Shown here: one piece after another, positions 1 through 14,400 of the stretch
Layout: each line of letters starts with the position of its first letter
How positions within the stretch are numbered: the first letter of the stretch is position 1
DNA from: Adlercreutzia mucosicola DSM 19490
GTDB taxonomy: Bacteria; Actinomycetota; Coriobacteriia; Coriobacteriales; Eggerthellaceae
Assembly (NCBI RefSeq): GCF_000422625.1
Contig: NZ_AUGK01000008.1
Location: 80,197 to 144,196, forward strand
Length of the DNA: 64,000 bases
Reading direction: 5' to 3'
Translations under genes and position numbers: made by a program
Notes under the pieces: model-generated
Database searches by the model: none
What the model saw: only the letters and a program-made list of their open reading frames with translations
What the model was told of the DNA's origin: nothing

Positions 1-3000
1 GGTGCCCGCGGCATCCACCACGTCGTAGATCTCGCGTACCTGGTAGTTGCCCTCGGCATGATCGATGTCGGTGGTCATGTCGGAGTCGGTGCGCGTCGTG
101 GCCGCCGCCGTGTGGAAGCGGGTAACCACGTACTGGCCCGTGGTGGCGTCGCGCACCACTTCCACCCGGTACGACGCCAGGTAGAACTCGTCCTTGTCGG
201 CCCCGCGGCCCTTGGGCACGAAGCTCGGCAGATCGGTGAACTCGTACACGCCCTCGGCGTCGGTCTTCACGTATACCGATGCCGTATCGCCCGCCTTGGC
301 GTACAGGCCAGCCGCCGGGTCGGCGTCGGCCAGATAGGATGTGGCGAAGTTGCCGTCGCTCACCCACTGTCCGTCCTTGTAGCAGTAGCGCACCAGGCGC
401 ACCTCCAGGCCGGGCAGACCCGCCTCGGTATCCACCGCGCGCGCCGCCGGCGTGGCGGGCACGAGCGGCAGGCTGCCATCCAAGCGGTCGATGTGCACGT
501 CGCGCACGCCGTTGTAGTCGGAATCGTTCCAGACCACGCCGCGCAGGATGCTGGTGCGGAACTGGCCGAAGCCCGCGTTCATGTGCTCCTGGCCCTGGGG
601 CGCCGTCAGGTCGAAGCCGCCCACCAGGTACTCGGGCAGGGTGGCCGTATTCTCCCCGGCCCGCTGGGTAAGCACGATGCGGTTCTGGAATACGGGCGCG
701 CCGCTATTGGCCGCCACGTTGAACGTGACGGGGTAATTGCCGTCGGTGTACAGCTCCCGATACACCGACGGGTCGATGGACGCGGGCCGGGCCGCCTTGG
801 AGTTCAGATCCTCCGTTTGAGTGGGATCGTCCGGATCGGGCGCCTGCTGCCACAGCGTGAGCGGACGGCCGCCCATGCCCGTGGCGTCCACGTCCTCCTC
901 CACGCCGTTGATCTCGATGGTGTAGCCGTTGAGCGACCACACGGGGCTATCGGAATTCACCCGCGTGGCGATGGGCATCGTGGAGAAGCGGTAGTTGCCA
1001 TCGGCATCGGTCTGGGTGCTGATGGTGTCGGCCAAGCTCCACTGGCCCGTGGCCACATCGTAGGTCCAGCGCTTCAGGATCACCGTCTTGTTCGCGAAGA
1101 TCTCCTCGTCCTCGTCGATGAAGCCGTCGTAGTCGGTGTCCTTCCACACCTTGCCGGCGATGTCGGCCGAGGGCGGAATCTCCACGCCGCCGTCGTTGGA
1201 CGCGCGATCAGACAGCATGGCCAGGTCGTAGTCGTAGGTGAACGGCCCGCTCGCCCGCTCGGATGTGAGCGATGCGGGGGTAGTGCCGCCCGTCGTGGTG
1301 CCATCCCCCTGATTCGGATTGTTCGACGGCGCATAGGTGACCACGTTGCCTGCGAACGAATCGGCGTCGCGGCGCTCCAGCAGCACGTCGTACTCATCTA
1401 CGTCCACGTTCATCAGATACGAGTCGTCGTAGCGCAGATCGGAGTCGATGGTGTAGTCGCTGCCCTGCTGGTACTTGGCGATGAACAGGGTATTGCGCAC
1501 GTCGGGTGCCGCCTCTACCTGGGCTCGATAGGCGAACACCGTGTCGGAGCCATCGGCTTCGCGGCGCTGCGAGGGCAAATCCTCGAAGCGCCAGTGACCT
1601 CCGGCGCCCGGGTACTCGTACAGCGGCGTCCAGGCGGTGTCCAGGCTCCAGCCATCGGCCGAAGCCGCGTCGGGCACGTAGCGGTCCAGGCGCACCTTCA
1701 GCGCGTGAGTGGAGGGCACACCGGGCTCGCCGGCGTCCTGCAGGCCGTTGGAATTGGCATCGTTCCAGATAATGCCGGCGATGTCGCCCTCGGGGGCCGG
1801 CAGCTGGCCGATGTCGCCACCGCGGAACACCACGCGATCGCCCAGCTCGGCGCCATCCTCGCCGGTAACGGTCTCCACGGTCACGTCCTCGCCGTCTTTG
1901 CGCAGGGTCAGCCAGTCATAGATAGTGTTCTGGCCGCTCTGCACGTACTGACCGGGCACCGGCACATGGGAGCCCTGATCATCGCGGTCGGGCTTGTCGG
2001 TCACGCCGGCCAGGATGATGCGGCCCGCATCCACGCGACTGCCGTCGCCCCGATCGCCGCCGGTCTCGGCCACGCGGTCGATAACAGTCAGCGTGCCGCG
2101 ATCGAGCACGTCGGAGTCGATGGTGCGGTCGTCGCCCATGTGGGAACGCGTAAGCAGCCAATGGTTGTCGTCGGACACATCGGCAGTGCCCTTGTCGTCG
2201 ATATGGGTGGCATACAGGCGCACGCGGTAGGACGCCAGGTACTGCGCGCCCTCGGCATCGGTATAGGCCGCGGGCAAGTTGTCAAAGTTGTAGGTGCCGT
2301 CCTCGTCCGTGAATACACCCACCTCGCCGGGAGCCAGCTCGGTCCACTGCTGGGGATCGTACACGTCGGCCACCATGGCCAGCAGCGCGTTCTTGTCGAA
2401 GGCGCCGTCACCCACATCGGCACCCCAGTTCACCAGATGGCCGGCGACACCACCCGTCACGTTGGGCACGCGCACCTCACGCTGCTCGGTGATCGTGGGC
2501 TTCAAGGCGTCGCCCGAGCCAGCCGGATCGTAAGCCGGGTTGGGCACCTGCACCGGCAGGGTGCCCACCACATGGGACGTGCGCAGATCGGCGCCGAAGG
2601 TGGTGGACTGCAGCCATGCGCCCGCACCGTCATCGGCCGCGGGGTCCCAGTACCATTGGGTGAGCACCACGCGCTCGTCGGCCATGGGACGGTCCTTCTT
2701 CGCGATAGGCTCGTCGAGCTCGCCAGAATCGTCGGGGTCAACGATCTCGCCGGAATGGTCGGGATCGGTCGGCTCCGTCGGATCAACCGGCTCGGTCGGG
2801 TCGGTTCCATCGGAGCCACCCTCCCCTTCCCCGCCGGCCGGGGGCACCGGATCGCCCGAGCCGTCGCCCGCGCCATCGCCCGAGCCATCGCCCGAGCCGT
2901 CGCCCGCGCCGTCGCCCGAGCCGTCGCCGTCGCCGTCCTCGGGCCCATCGACGATGTTGCGCACACCGTCGTAGTCGGCATCTTCCCACAGCACGCCGGT

Positions 3001-5450
3001 GATAGATGCCTGGGGAATCTCCACCAAGCCGGCATCCCAGTTCTCGAAGCGCTGCGGATTGGTCAAGTCGTAGCGCAGGGGCTTCTTCAGTCCGGGCACG
3101 TTCACTTCTACCACGTTGCTCGCCAGGCTGTCATCCAGCTCGGGGCCGGCCAGCACGATCATGGAATCGCTGCCCTGGCCCAGCTCCTGGTCGATGGGCA
3201 GCTTGTCGCCGGCGGCGTTCAGGTAGTACACCGGCACCTCCACCATACCGCCCACCGTAGGATCGGTCGGATTGCCCGACGCCGGGCCGTTCATCACCGT
3301 GGTGTGGATGTCGGAATCGGTCTCGTCATCGGGGCCGAACTCGCCCGTGGCGCTGTCGCGGTAGGTGAAGCCCCAGTTCGTGTTCAGCGTCAGCATGTTC
3401 GACCGGTCGATGCGCAAACGGTAGCCCGCCAGGTACTTCTTCTTCTCGTCGTCCATCTTGTCCAGGTCGGTGTCCAGCGGGTCTACCACATAGGTAGAAA
3501 GGCCGGCGAATACGTACTGGCCCGCCTGGTTGGTCATGCGGGTCTTATGCTGCTTGTCCCGCCACTCGCGCTCGCCGGTCTCGTCGTTCTTCACGACCTC
3601 CTTGTCCACCAGCTGCCATGCGCCCGCACCCGTGCCCAGAGCGTCGGGGTTCCACCAGTACTGCTCCAAGGTGACAGTCACGCCGGGCACGCCGGGCTCC
3701 AAAAGCCCCTGCACGCCATCGTAGTTCAGGTCGTTCCACACGTAGTTGCCCAGGTATCCCACCGTGCCCAGGCCGAAGCCCAAGCCGAACTTGCGGTACA
3801 CCTTGTAGCCCTTCCACTTCTCGCCTTCCTCGTAGATGGCCCGACCGTTCTCATCGGTGGGCACCTTGGCATGGAAGGGATAGGTCTCGCCCTTGGTGAT
3901 CTTCCTCGTGGGCGACGACTCGGGATCCGACGGGTTGTAGTTCGGGTTGGGAACCGTGTACTTCTTCAGGTACAGGTCGTTGTCCCACAGCGCGTCCTCG
4001 CCGTCGGCGGGCATCTCCAGCGGATCTTTCGTATGCAGATAGGGCGTCGGCTTCAGAAGGCGCGTGCCCAGATGATCCTCGCAGCGAATGATGAAGTAGT
4101 GGCCCGGCTTCATCAGGAACTTGAAGTTGCCGATGGTCTCGCGCTGCAAGTGCTCGGCCAGCGCGTCGCCGGCGAGGCGGTCGTCTTCCGAGCAGCTGTG
4201 ATGGTAGTGCTCCTTGGCCGCGCCCGACGGATTGCCGGCAGCCAGCTCGGCGCACCAGTCGCAGTTCGCTCCGTCACCAGTGATGAAGATGGCCGGACGC
4301 CCCTCGGCATCGGTGGCCGGCTCGCTGGCCACGGTCTCGGTCTCGGGGAAGTACTCGTACAGCTCCACCCGCATACGGCCGAGGCGCACCTCCTCCAAGG
4401 TGGTCACCAACGGCAGCATGGGATCGGTCTGATCGAGCTGGCGGTCGATGTAGCCGTCCATCAGATCCTGGTTGGTGCCGTCCTCGCCGTCGAACTGCAC
4501 GCCCCACAAAGCACCCGTGGCGGTGGTGCCCCAGAATTTGTCGTCCTGGAACACCTGGCCCTCCACGGTAACGGGGGCCGAGATGCCCACGATGTAGCTC
4601 GTGGCGTCGGCGTCGTACTTCGCGTGCACCGCATCGGGATTCTTGAAGATGTCCTTGTTGTCGGCATCGGCGAACTCAGGGCCGTACTCAACCGGCTTCA
4701 CCTCGACGAGCTTCGAGGTGGTGGCCACCAGCGCCGTCTCGTCCACGTCGGGAGTATCGGGGTCGTCCTCGCGATGCTCGATATCCAGCTTGTTGTCGGG
4801 CACGCCGTCGCCGTCCTTATCGGGGCCAGTGTACAGCGTGGAGATGGTGTAGCCGGCGTATTCCTTCGGGAAGGTGTAGCGCAGCTTGTAGGAGCCGGGC
4901 AGGATGTTCGACAGGATCCAATAGCCGGAGTTGCCGTAGTAGTCGCTTTCCGTGGTGAAGGAGAGGGGGGCGCCCGCATCGGCGTTGATGTAGCCGCCGC
5001 CCGCGTTCAGCAGAGGCTCGCCGGTCTTCTGGTCGCACTGCACCCAACGGCCGCTGCCGTCGCCGGCGGCGCCCTCGATCCACTTCGACACCTGGCCGTC
5101 GCGATTCACGGGCAGCCCGTTCTCGTTCAACAGCTCCACCACCACGCCATTGATGCCGGGATCCTCGGCCTCGCCGTCGAAGTCGACGTCCTGGAACAGG
5201 TCGGAGGCCAGGCACTCGTTGCCGTCCTCGTCGTAGTAGATGCTCTCGTGCTCGCCGGTGTCCGCGTTGTAGCGCGTATCGGTGGCCACCATGTAGCGGC
5301 CGTTCGGGCCCTTGCGCATCGTGGTGTCGCGGCCCTGGTTGTCCTTCACTGCCGTACCGTCGGTCTCGTTGCGCAGCTGGTCCCAGTTCGCGTCGATCCA
5401 CACGTAGTCGCCCAAATACCCGCGCTCGTCGGGCGCGTCGATAAAGGCGC
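1..5450 (-). repeat. SdrD_B/Cna_B-like stalk domains of the giant protein
   Basis: At least seven domain starts of the form G-x-V-W-x-D-x-D-x-D-G are visible: YLGDYVWIDANWD near 5430, VEGQVFQDDKF near 4575, YLGNYVWNDLNYDGV near 3765, ITGVLWEDADYDGV near 3010, IAGIIWNDANSNGL near 1790, IAGKVWKDTDYDGF near 1170, and LRGVVWNDSDYNGV near 570. Each is followed by G(V)xVxL strands and a T-D-x-x-G-x-Y-x-F turn. In staphylococcal Sdr proteins the Asp-rich loops bind calcium and the domains stack into a rigid stalk. That these do the same is inferred from the motif. Confidence 0.75.
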
Positions 5451-8400
5451 CGGCCATGGCGTTTTCCACCACGCGGGCCGAAGCATCGCCGGTGGGCGAT
5501 GCGCCGTTGGTGTTGATGCGCTGAATGAAGCTGTTCCACTGGGTCACCGCTGCGAGGCGCTCGGCCAAATCGGGGTTCAGGTCCTTATCGTCGGGATCCA
5601 GGTTCATGTCGAACACGGCGTCGCCCTTCGTGGAGCCCAGGTACTTGGGCAGGTTCAGGGGCGCGTGCATGTCGTAGGTCAGGCGAATCTGACCGCGAAC
5701 GGGCAAAATGACGTCATCCTTCTTCACCTCCACCCAAATGGAGCGCAGCGCGTGCTTCAGGCTCAGCGCCTCGTCGGGGTGGGCCTCCACATAGCGCTTC
5801 AGCTCCTCTAAGGGCACGAAGCCCTCGGCGCGCAGGGCCGTCGGGTTCAGGCGGTGCTCGTTGAGCCACGCGGCCTTCTCAGTGGGGCTCAGCATGGCCC
5901 ACAGCTCGGGCAGCGAGTCCTCGGTCAGCACCGTCAGCTTAGTGCGCGTACCGCCCGCGTCGTCGGGAATCTGGTCGGTGCGGTAGGGACCCACCCAGAT
6001 CTCGGCCTCGTCGGGGCGCAGCTCGCGCCCATCGGGGTTGGAGTCGGTCGTGGGCGAGATGATCCAGGCCTTGATGGAGTCCAGATCCTCGATCCAGCCG
6101 TTCCACGTGCTGCCACGATCCTGCTTTGCCATGGTGCCGGGCTCGCCATCTACCTCGGAGGGCACATAGGTGCCCGACAGCAGCTTCGGGTCGTTGTTGT
6201 AGGGGAGCACGTCCAAAAGCACCGTGCGCACGTAGTTCTTCGCGATGGCCTCCGATGCACCCAGGTTCTCGGCCTGGGAGCGGTAGGTGTAGTTCGTGCC
6301 CTCGGGCACACCCACCGGGCCGTTGATGGCCTGGGTGTACAGAGTGCCCAGCTGCGAGGAGGAGTACTTCGACTGCGACTGGGTGGAATTCGAGATGAAG
6401 CCCGCCGCCTCCAGCTGCAGCGACAGCATCATCTGGTTGGTGTTGCCGTCCAGGTTCGCGTCGCGGGTGTCCAGCACGAAGGAGGTCTTGTTGTTGGACT
6501 GCTGCGTGGGAATGTAGGGGTCGTAGTTGCCCGGCTTGTTGGCATAGCCCGTAGCGCTCATGAGGTCGGAGCTGATGGCGGTGTTGGCATCCTGGCGGAT
6601 GGGCATCATCAGCTCGATGACCACGGCCTGGCCCATCTGCAGGGTGCCGCGGGTACTGCCGCCCAAAGCCGACGTGAAGCGCCAGTCCATGAACTTGCGG
6701 TTGTAGCCCGAGCCCACGCTGCCCAGCTTGTCGGCCACGGTGAGGCTGCCGCCCACCCACGGCTGCGCCAGGGACACGTTGGGCTTGGACACGATGCTCG
6801 TAGTGGCGAACGACGCGTCCTGGTTCTCGATGTGGTAGGTCCACAGCGGCGTGGCGGTGTCGATATTGGTCGCCAGTTCGTCGTAGATGGTCTCGTAGAT
6901 GATGGGCGAGCTCGGATCGTTGGGGTCCTCGTGCAAAGGATCCATTATCGGGTTGCCATTTGCATCAAGCACCACGTTGCCCTCGTCGTCGAGCCTCTCG
7001 ACCATGATGGGAACATCGCGGGACTTCGCCTTCGAGGTGTAGCCGAGGTTCAAAGGACAGCTCGCGCTCGTCGTCTGATCGTAGGGCACGTACTTGAACT
7101 TGTTGTTGTCCAACATGCCGGCGGCGCCGAAGCCCTCCACGAAGGGCAGCACCAGCGACAGATCGGGATTGGAGCAGAAGTCGGCACGGCCGTTCACGAT
7201 GCCGAGCGACTTCAGCTGGTCGGAGCTGAGGTTGGTCAGCGTGATCTTGTAGCGCATCATGCGCGACGCCTCCGGATCGATGGCCGGACGGCCCGTCACC
7301 CAGGTGTAGCTCTCGGTGGCGTTGCCGTTGAAGTAGGCCTGCTCCATGTCGATCTTCAGCGTGGGATATTCCGCCGCCCGGTAGAAGCCCACACGGTCGC
7401 GCTCGGCGCCGACGTACTTCGTGTCGTCGTAGCGCACCCAAGCGGAGACGAAGTGGTTCAGATGTGCTTCCTTGGAAACCGTGGCCTCGCCCGAGCCGCC
7501 GGCGCTGGCATCGCCGTCGCGTGCGCCCGCCAGGGCCCGGCCGATGGGCGTCTCGCCCACCAGCGGCAGCGATGCGGTGGAGATGACGAAGTCCTCCAGC
7601 ACGTAGGTGTGGCACAGCACGCCCGCCGCGTTGTCGTACAGCGACGAGGGCATCTGCGATTTCGTTTGGATGAGGTTCTTCTTGCCCGAGGTGTCCTTGA
7701 CAGGATCGCCGTTGGCATCGGTCTGCCACGACCAGCCCACGTTCAAGCGCTCGGGATCGAAGTCGTCGGCCTCCTGCTTGCCCTCGGTGCCGGCAATCAC
7801 CTGGCCGGCGGTGTTGGTCTTAGTGGGAATGGCATCCACATCTAGGCGGAACTTGCGGGGCACCGGCGTCTCGCGGGCCGCCGTCTCGTCCATCAGGGCG
7901 TCCCAACCGGTCAAGCCCTCGGGCACCGCCTTCACCACCCAGCGAATCTGGCGGATGTCCACGCCGCGATCGGTGTACTCGGTGGTGTCGATGAGGGTGT
8001 TCTCCTTGGCGCTGACGGCATAGCCCGCCGGATCGCCCAGGATAACCCACGTGCCCTCGGTGTTGTCGGCCGTGTTGTAATCGTCGGCATCGTCCTCGCC
8101 GAAGAAGTAGTCGCGGTCGGCATCGGTACCAGGGAACGCGTAGTTCTCGCGGTCGTTGTAGGAAGCGCCGTTCTGCTCGCCGAACACCGACCGATGACGG
8201 TCGGCCGCCTCGGTGGAGGGGTTGATGATGCGGGCGAGCACGAATACGCGCAGCTTCGACTCGATCTCGGCCTCCTCGTTCAGGGGCTTCACGTTCACGT
8301 CCTTGTAGGACGGGCGCTCCTTGAACTTGGCCACCAGCGTGGTGTCCTTATAGATGATGCCTGCACCGTCATCGGAAACCTCGCGGTTGACCCACGCACG

Positions 8401-11400
8401 CCAGTCGCCGGCCTCGGCCAGGTCGCTGTTCCCGTTTGCCTGGGCGATATCGGTCACCAGCTCGTCTTTCAGGATATTGCCGTCCCCATCGAAGGTGCGC
8501 CGATACCAGCCGGCGAACACATAGCCCTCATCGGGGATGGCCTTAGCGCCGCCCAAGCGGTCGATGGCGCGCTGGTTGCTCGTCTCGTACACCGACAGCG
8601 CCGGATCGCCGTCCGAGCCGCTCAGCACCACCGTGCCATGAGCCGGGCCATTGTAGGTGCTGTCGGTGGTCTTGTCGATGTACTCGGCCAGATAGGTAAC
8701 GGTATAGGTGATCTCGGCGAAATGGGCCACGTACACCGTAGAGGTATAGTTGCCGTCGCCGTCTTTGTTCAGGCTGGCCAGAACGTTCTCGACACTGAGC
8801 ACGCCGTTGCCATCCTCGTCGATATCGTAATCGACGAGCTCCTCTTCGGTGCCGCCGCCCTCGACGGACACCTTCTTGTACCATCCCAGGAACAGATAGT
8901 CGCGAGCCGGCTTGGCCACACAGCCAGTAATACCGTCGCCCGTCTCTACCGGCAGTTCCTGATTCACGCGCACGGTCAGCTCGCCCGGGCTGGACGACGT
9001 GCCCCCTACGGTAGTCAAGTCGTAGTTTACCTGGAATTTGCGTCCGCTCAGCTCCGGCGGGTCCACCGGGTCGGTGCCCGCAGAGCCGTCGCCGGCGCCA
9101 TCGGAGCCATCCGCAGAGCCGCCGCCCTCCCCCGTCTCCTCGGCCACGGCCGCGGCACCGGAGGCGCCCAGGGCGGCCGCCGTCAGAGGCGGCACCGTAT
9201 CGTCGTTGAACAGGGCCGCCACGGCCTGCGGAGTCAACACGCGCGCCGCCGGCTCATGGCCGCCGAACACCACCGGCTCGGCACCGGCCGCCGCTGCCGC
9301 CGCATCGGTCGCCACGCCGCTGCCGGCCTCCACGGCCGCCGCCTCCTCGGCTGCTGCCGTGGCAGCGGCGGTAGCACCGCCCGGCGTCTGAGTGCCCGAG
9401 GGCGGCACATCGGGAATGATATTGCCGAACTTGTCGATAGCCACCTGCTTGGTCTCCCACTCGGCGCCGGGCACCTCCCAGATGCCCGTGCGCACAGCGG
9501 CCACATAGGGCAGCGTGCGCACCACCGGCCGCTTGGCATCGTTTAAGGGCGCGTCGTAGGACAGAGCGTCGGACGTGCCGTAGTAGGGCACCTGCCAATC
9601 CACGATGAAGCTGTTCACCGCAGCACCGGTGTTGATGGCCTGGGTGATGACGAAGCGGTTGTCGCCGCCCTGATGCGAGTCGTCGGCCAGATTGATGTCG
9701 AAGTCCTGGTCGGTGATCAGGTTGCGCTGGATGAACGTATCGCCGCGCACCGAGGCGGAGGGCTTCAGCACGCGGAAGTAACCCGACCGATCGTAGGAAT
9801 AGCTGTCGGTCAGATCGCCGTCCTTATCGTAGTCAGCGGCCGGAATCTCCTCGCCGGTGGTGGTATCGGTGCTGGCGGCCTTGTCAGACACCATGCGCAC
9901 GAAGCCGTTGTAGCGGCTCCAGCGCACAAAGCGCTCCATATACTGGGGCTGGAAGTTGAACACGCCCTCGGCCGCGTCCGATTGGGCCGTGCCGCCCGTG
10001 CCGCGGCTGCGCGTGGGCTTCACCACGGTGTCGCCGGCCTGATGCAGCACCGTCACGCCATCGTCGGCCAGGATGTCCTTGGTAAAGGTATGGGTCCAGC
10101 CGGCGCCGTTGAAGCCCACGGTGTTGTCCAGCCACGACAAGGTGGTGTCGTGCAGCGTGGTGTATACCGTGGAATTGCCGCCGTCCCAGCAGCGCAGCTC
10201 GTTCAGACGGTCGCGATAGGTGGCGCCCATATCGTCCAAGGCGTCAGTGCCGTCGCCCAGATTATCGATGCGCGTGCGCACTTTCAGGGTGACCACGTCG
10301 TTGACGCCCAAATAGCCATCGGGGTGCACGCCGTCGAAGAAGGCATCGTAGAGGGTGTCGTACTTCAGGAACTCCTCGTCGGTGGCATCATCGGGAGGCG
10401 CCAGCTCGAACACCACGGTCTCGCCCTCGTGGGAAAGCGCTTTCACTGGCGGGTTGTCGGGCGCCACGTCCGTCGGGTCGTCCAGATCGGGCTTGGCGTA
10501 GTTAGCTCCGCCCGCCGATACCGTGTAGTCGTCGGAGGTGTAATCGGGCTGGTGGGTGATGCGCACCGTCCAGCCGGCGTCGATCAGCTGCTTCGGCGTG
10601 AAGGTCTCGGTTACCGTGCGGTTGCCCTGGGTGCGCAGACGATGAGTCCACTCCACCACGAACTGGCTGTCGGCGCCATCTTGGTCGCCCAGGTACATCT
10701 CGTAGTTCTTATCGGTCACCTCGGCCCGCGAGTTCATCAGGGTCTTGCCCGCATAGAACGTTACCTCCTTGGGCAGCTCCAACGAGAACACCAGCTTGGC
10801 ATGCTTGATGGCGCCCGAGCTCTGGGTGCCGTTGTTCATGTTCGAGAAGCGCGCCGTGTACCACAGGGTGTCGCCGTACTCGAAGGACTTCGCGTTGTTG
10901 TAGGCGTTGCCGCCGAAGTTGATGCCGTTGTCGTTTTCCAGCCAGTAGTAGCGGTTGTTGCGCGCGCCGGTGGAGCTGTTGGCGATGGACTGGTCCCAAT
11001 AGGCGCCCGTGCCCGTGGCCGACGGCGTCTTGCCGTCGGCACCGGTGCCCGCCGACACCCAGTACTCGGTCTTCACCGTGGGGTAGGCCACGCGCAGCTT
11101 CAGACCGTTCATAATACCCGTATCCTCGCGAATGTCGGGCACGCCGACAGCCTTGTCGCCGTTCTCGTCGCGCTTGGTACGGGCGAAGGCCTCGGTGTGG
11201 CGTACCGTATCGTTGCCGTTCAGGCCGCGAGAGGCATCGGCCGACAGCGCGAAGTTCTTGCGGAAGCGGTAGTCCTCCACGATGATGCCGGCGTTGCTGG
11301 TGCCCGGCGTAATGGAATCCAGGCCGTTTTGGCCCTCGTTGTAGCGCTTCGTGAAGCCCGGCAGCCAGTTGATGGCCGGCTCGCCGTTGCGCGTGTAGTT

Positions 11401-14400
11401 GCCGTCGTTGATGGCATGGCGCGGCATCACACCGGGCGTGGCCGTCTGATAGCCGTTGTTGTTGGCGTCGTAGTAGTCGGCGTTGGTGAAGTGAATCCAG
11501 TAGCCGTAGCGATCGTTGATGCGGTAGGTGGCCAGGCGCGCGTCCAGACGCGTGTCATCCCACTGGCAGCCGCGCAGACGGTACTGGGCCAGATTGCCCA
11601 TCTGGTAGGGATTGCCGGAAATATCGGAGTCGGCCAGGAACTGGTAGCCGTCTACCTTCGAGGTCACGTAGGTGCGAATGTTCTCGTAGCTGCGAATAAC
11701 CTCGTCGCGGTTCACCTCGTCGGCATCCTGGCGGGACGGTCCCACGGTGATGATGTTGAACTTGAAGGTGTCGGTATAGTAGGGGCGCAAACGCTGCTCG
11801 CGATTGCGGTTGCCGTTGGCCGTGGTCTCCACGCTGATCTTATCGGGCGCAGACGCGTTGTAGCCGTCGGCGGTCTCGCCGGTTAAGTCCACATCGCCGC
11901 GGGCCTCGAAGCGCAGCACGAAGCGGTACTGCTCGTTGGCCGGATTCTCCTCGTCGGCCACCTTCTCGTAGGTAACCGTCGCCTTGAAGTCCTTCCAGGC
12001 ATCGTTGCGATCTTTGGCATTGGCCAGAAGGCCCTGGGTGTCGCGGTTCGCGTCGTAGGCCTCGTTCAGGCGCCAGTCGGTGGTCTCAAACACCTGGGGC
12101 ACATCGGGTATGCAGTTGTAGGGCGTGCCGTCGGCACGCTGGGGCGCCACGTTCTCGGGCAGCACCACCGTCACCACGGGCAGGGCGATATCGCCCATCT
12201 GGCCGCCATCCACGGAATAGGTGTGGGACAGGCGTTCCCAACGACCGCCGTAATTGTAGTAGTCGCCCTCGGGGTGATCGGCCTGCTGGTTGTAGGCCAG
12301 GCGGTTCCACCAGTAGCGGTTCTCCACATGCACGTTCAGCTGACGGGAATCGGCCTCGCTTTCCATGTAGTAGTCGGTGGACGGACCCGTCACGCCATTG
12401 GTGCCGATGGTCGACCACGTGCGCACCACGGGCTTGCGCACGCGAGCGCGCGTGCCCGTCTGGGCATAGTAGGCCGGGGTGCCCTCCGCACCCGACGTCT
12501 TGTAGGCCTTGCCCCACTGCACGCCCGTCGTGTCCATCACGCGCGTGCCGGCGGCCACCTCCTCAAGCGACACGGTGTTGTTCTGCACCGTGCGGCCGTT
12601 CACGGCGGGCATGTTGGGCGAGCCGTAGGCGCGGTCGTAGGCGGCATCCATGTTGGCCGAGCTGTTGGCGTACCAGGAACGGGCGCTCCACACGTAGTCC
12701 ATGCCGAAGGGCTGGCAATTGTTCAGGTCGCCGTCGCCCTTGTTCGTATCGGCCTCCCAGGCGGCACGCCCCTCGAAGTGATCGATGTCGAACAGCTGGT
12801 AATAGGCGCTCGACTTCGAGGGCAGCTCACCGGATGCCGTGTCCGTCCCCGCGATCTCGCGGGTATCCACCGGGCGGGTGAGCACGCGATCGTACCAGTA
12901 GCCCGCGTTGTTCGTGCTGAAGATGTGAGAGGCGATGTTCACGTTGATCTTGTAGCCCGCATTGCCGCCGTAGCTGTCGCGGTCGGCGGTGTTGGCGGCC
13001 TGGTTGTCGATATCGCGGCCGAACCACTTGCCCAAAGGCTGGGTCACGGTGATCTTCAATACCCAGGGCTGCGAGCTTTCCACGTAAGACGTGCCCCGCG
13101 GGCCCGCATCGGCGGAGGCCACGGCCTCGTAGGACGAGACGGCCGGGTCGCCCGACACGTCGGGCGAGCTCGCGCTCTTCAGGGCCAGGCCGTTGCGGTA
13201 GTCGGCCGGGTTCTGCGAGGCGGCCGGGGCATCGTAGCCGGCATAGTCGCCCCAAGGCGTCTGCACCACTTCCACCTTCACCTCATCGGCGGAAACGGTG
13301 GCGTAGTTCTCGCTCGTGTAAGGCGAGTTGCTGTAGCCGGTGGGGCCGTTCACGCCGCTGAGCACCTGGGCGCTCACGATGGGATTGCCGTCGGCATCCA
13401 GCTTCGGCTCGGCGCCGCGCGGGAAGATGTAGGTGAACTCGATGCCGTCCAGATTGCGGTCGCCGTAGTTCAGCGCCTGCAGGCGGGCGGTATAGTCCTG
13501 GTTGTACTGCAGGGAGACATCGTATTGGCCCCACAGCACGCCACGGTGGTCGCGCACGGTGCCGCGGTTGGCCCAGTACTCGTACCACCACTCGTGGGCA
13601 TCGCGACCCGACAGGTACTGGCGCTGAGACTCGTAGGCCGGCGTTCCATCGGGGTTGCTGCCGGCGGCCACGCTGCTGTCGGCGATGGGGATCATCTCGG
13701 AGGCAGTGGCCAGCCACGCCTTCTGCAGGTGCACGCGGGTCTGCGACCACACGATGGGCGTAGCCGAGCCCCATTTGGTGGGCAGGGCGGTTGCCGCCCC
13801 GTCCTCGTCGGTATAGGTGCGCAGCACACCGCGGGTGCGCGGCCAGGTGACCAGCTCGTTGTAGTCGCGATCATAAGCGCTGTCATCGCAATCCGAGTTC
13901 CAGCCCGAGCTGTAGCTGTTGATCAGCTTCACGTACCGGGGCAGATCGTTGGCGATAAGCTCCGCCGCGCCGCTGGGACGCAGGGGCGTGTAACGCGTCC
14001 ACTGCACGTAGTTCGAGGTGCGCACATCGCTGTCCAGGTAGGTGCCGCGATGGCCATCGGCGCCGTACAGGCTGTTGGGCCGGGTGTACCAGCCGTTCTC
14101 GCCGGCATTCTGGTTCGTCGTCTCGCCGGGAATGAAGGTGAGCGAGCCGTCGAACATCTCCCACCGGTCGGAATTCTTCACGCGCGCGGCCGTGAAGCCC
14201 GACTCGTGCATCAGAGAGTCCATATCCATCAGCACCGAGCCGTTGTTCACATAGGCCGCGCCGATACCGGGGCGCGAGGCGGTATAGCCGCCGCCCGACA
14301 GCGGGTTCACGTAGATGCGGCCGGTGTGGTTGTTCCAGCCCGTGTACTCATCGGCATAGGTGTGCCAGTACTCGCCCACACGCGGGAAGTACACCGGCTC

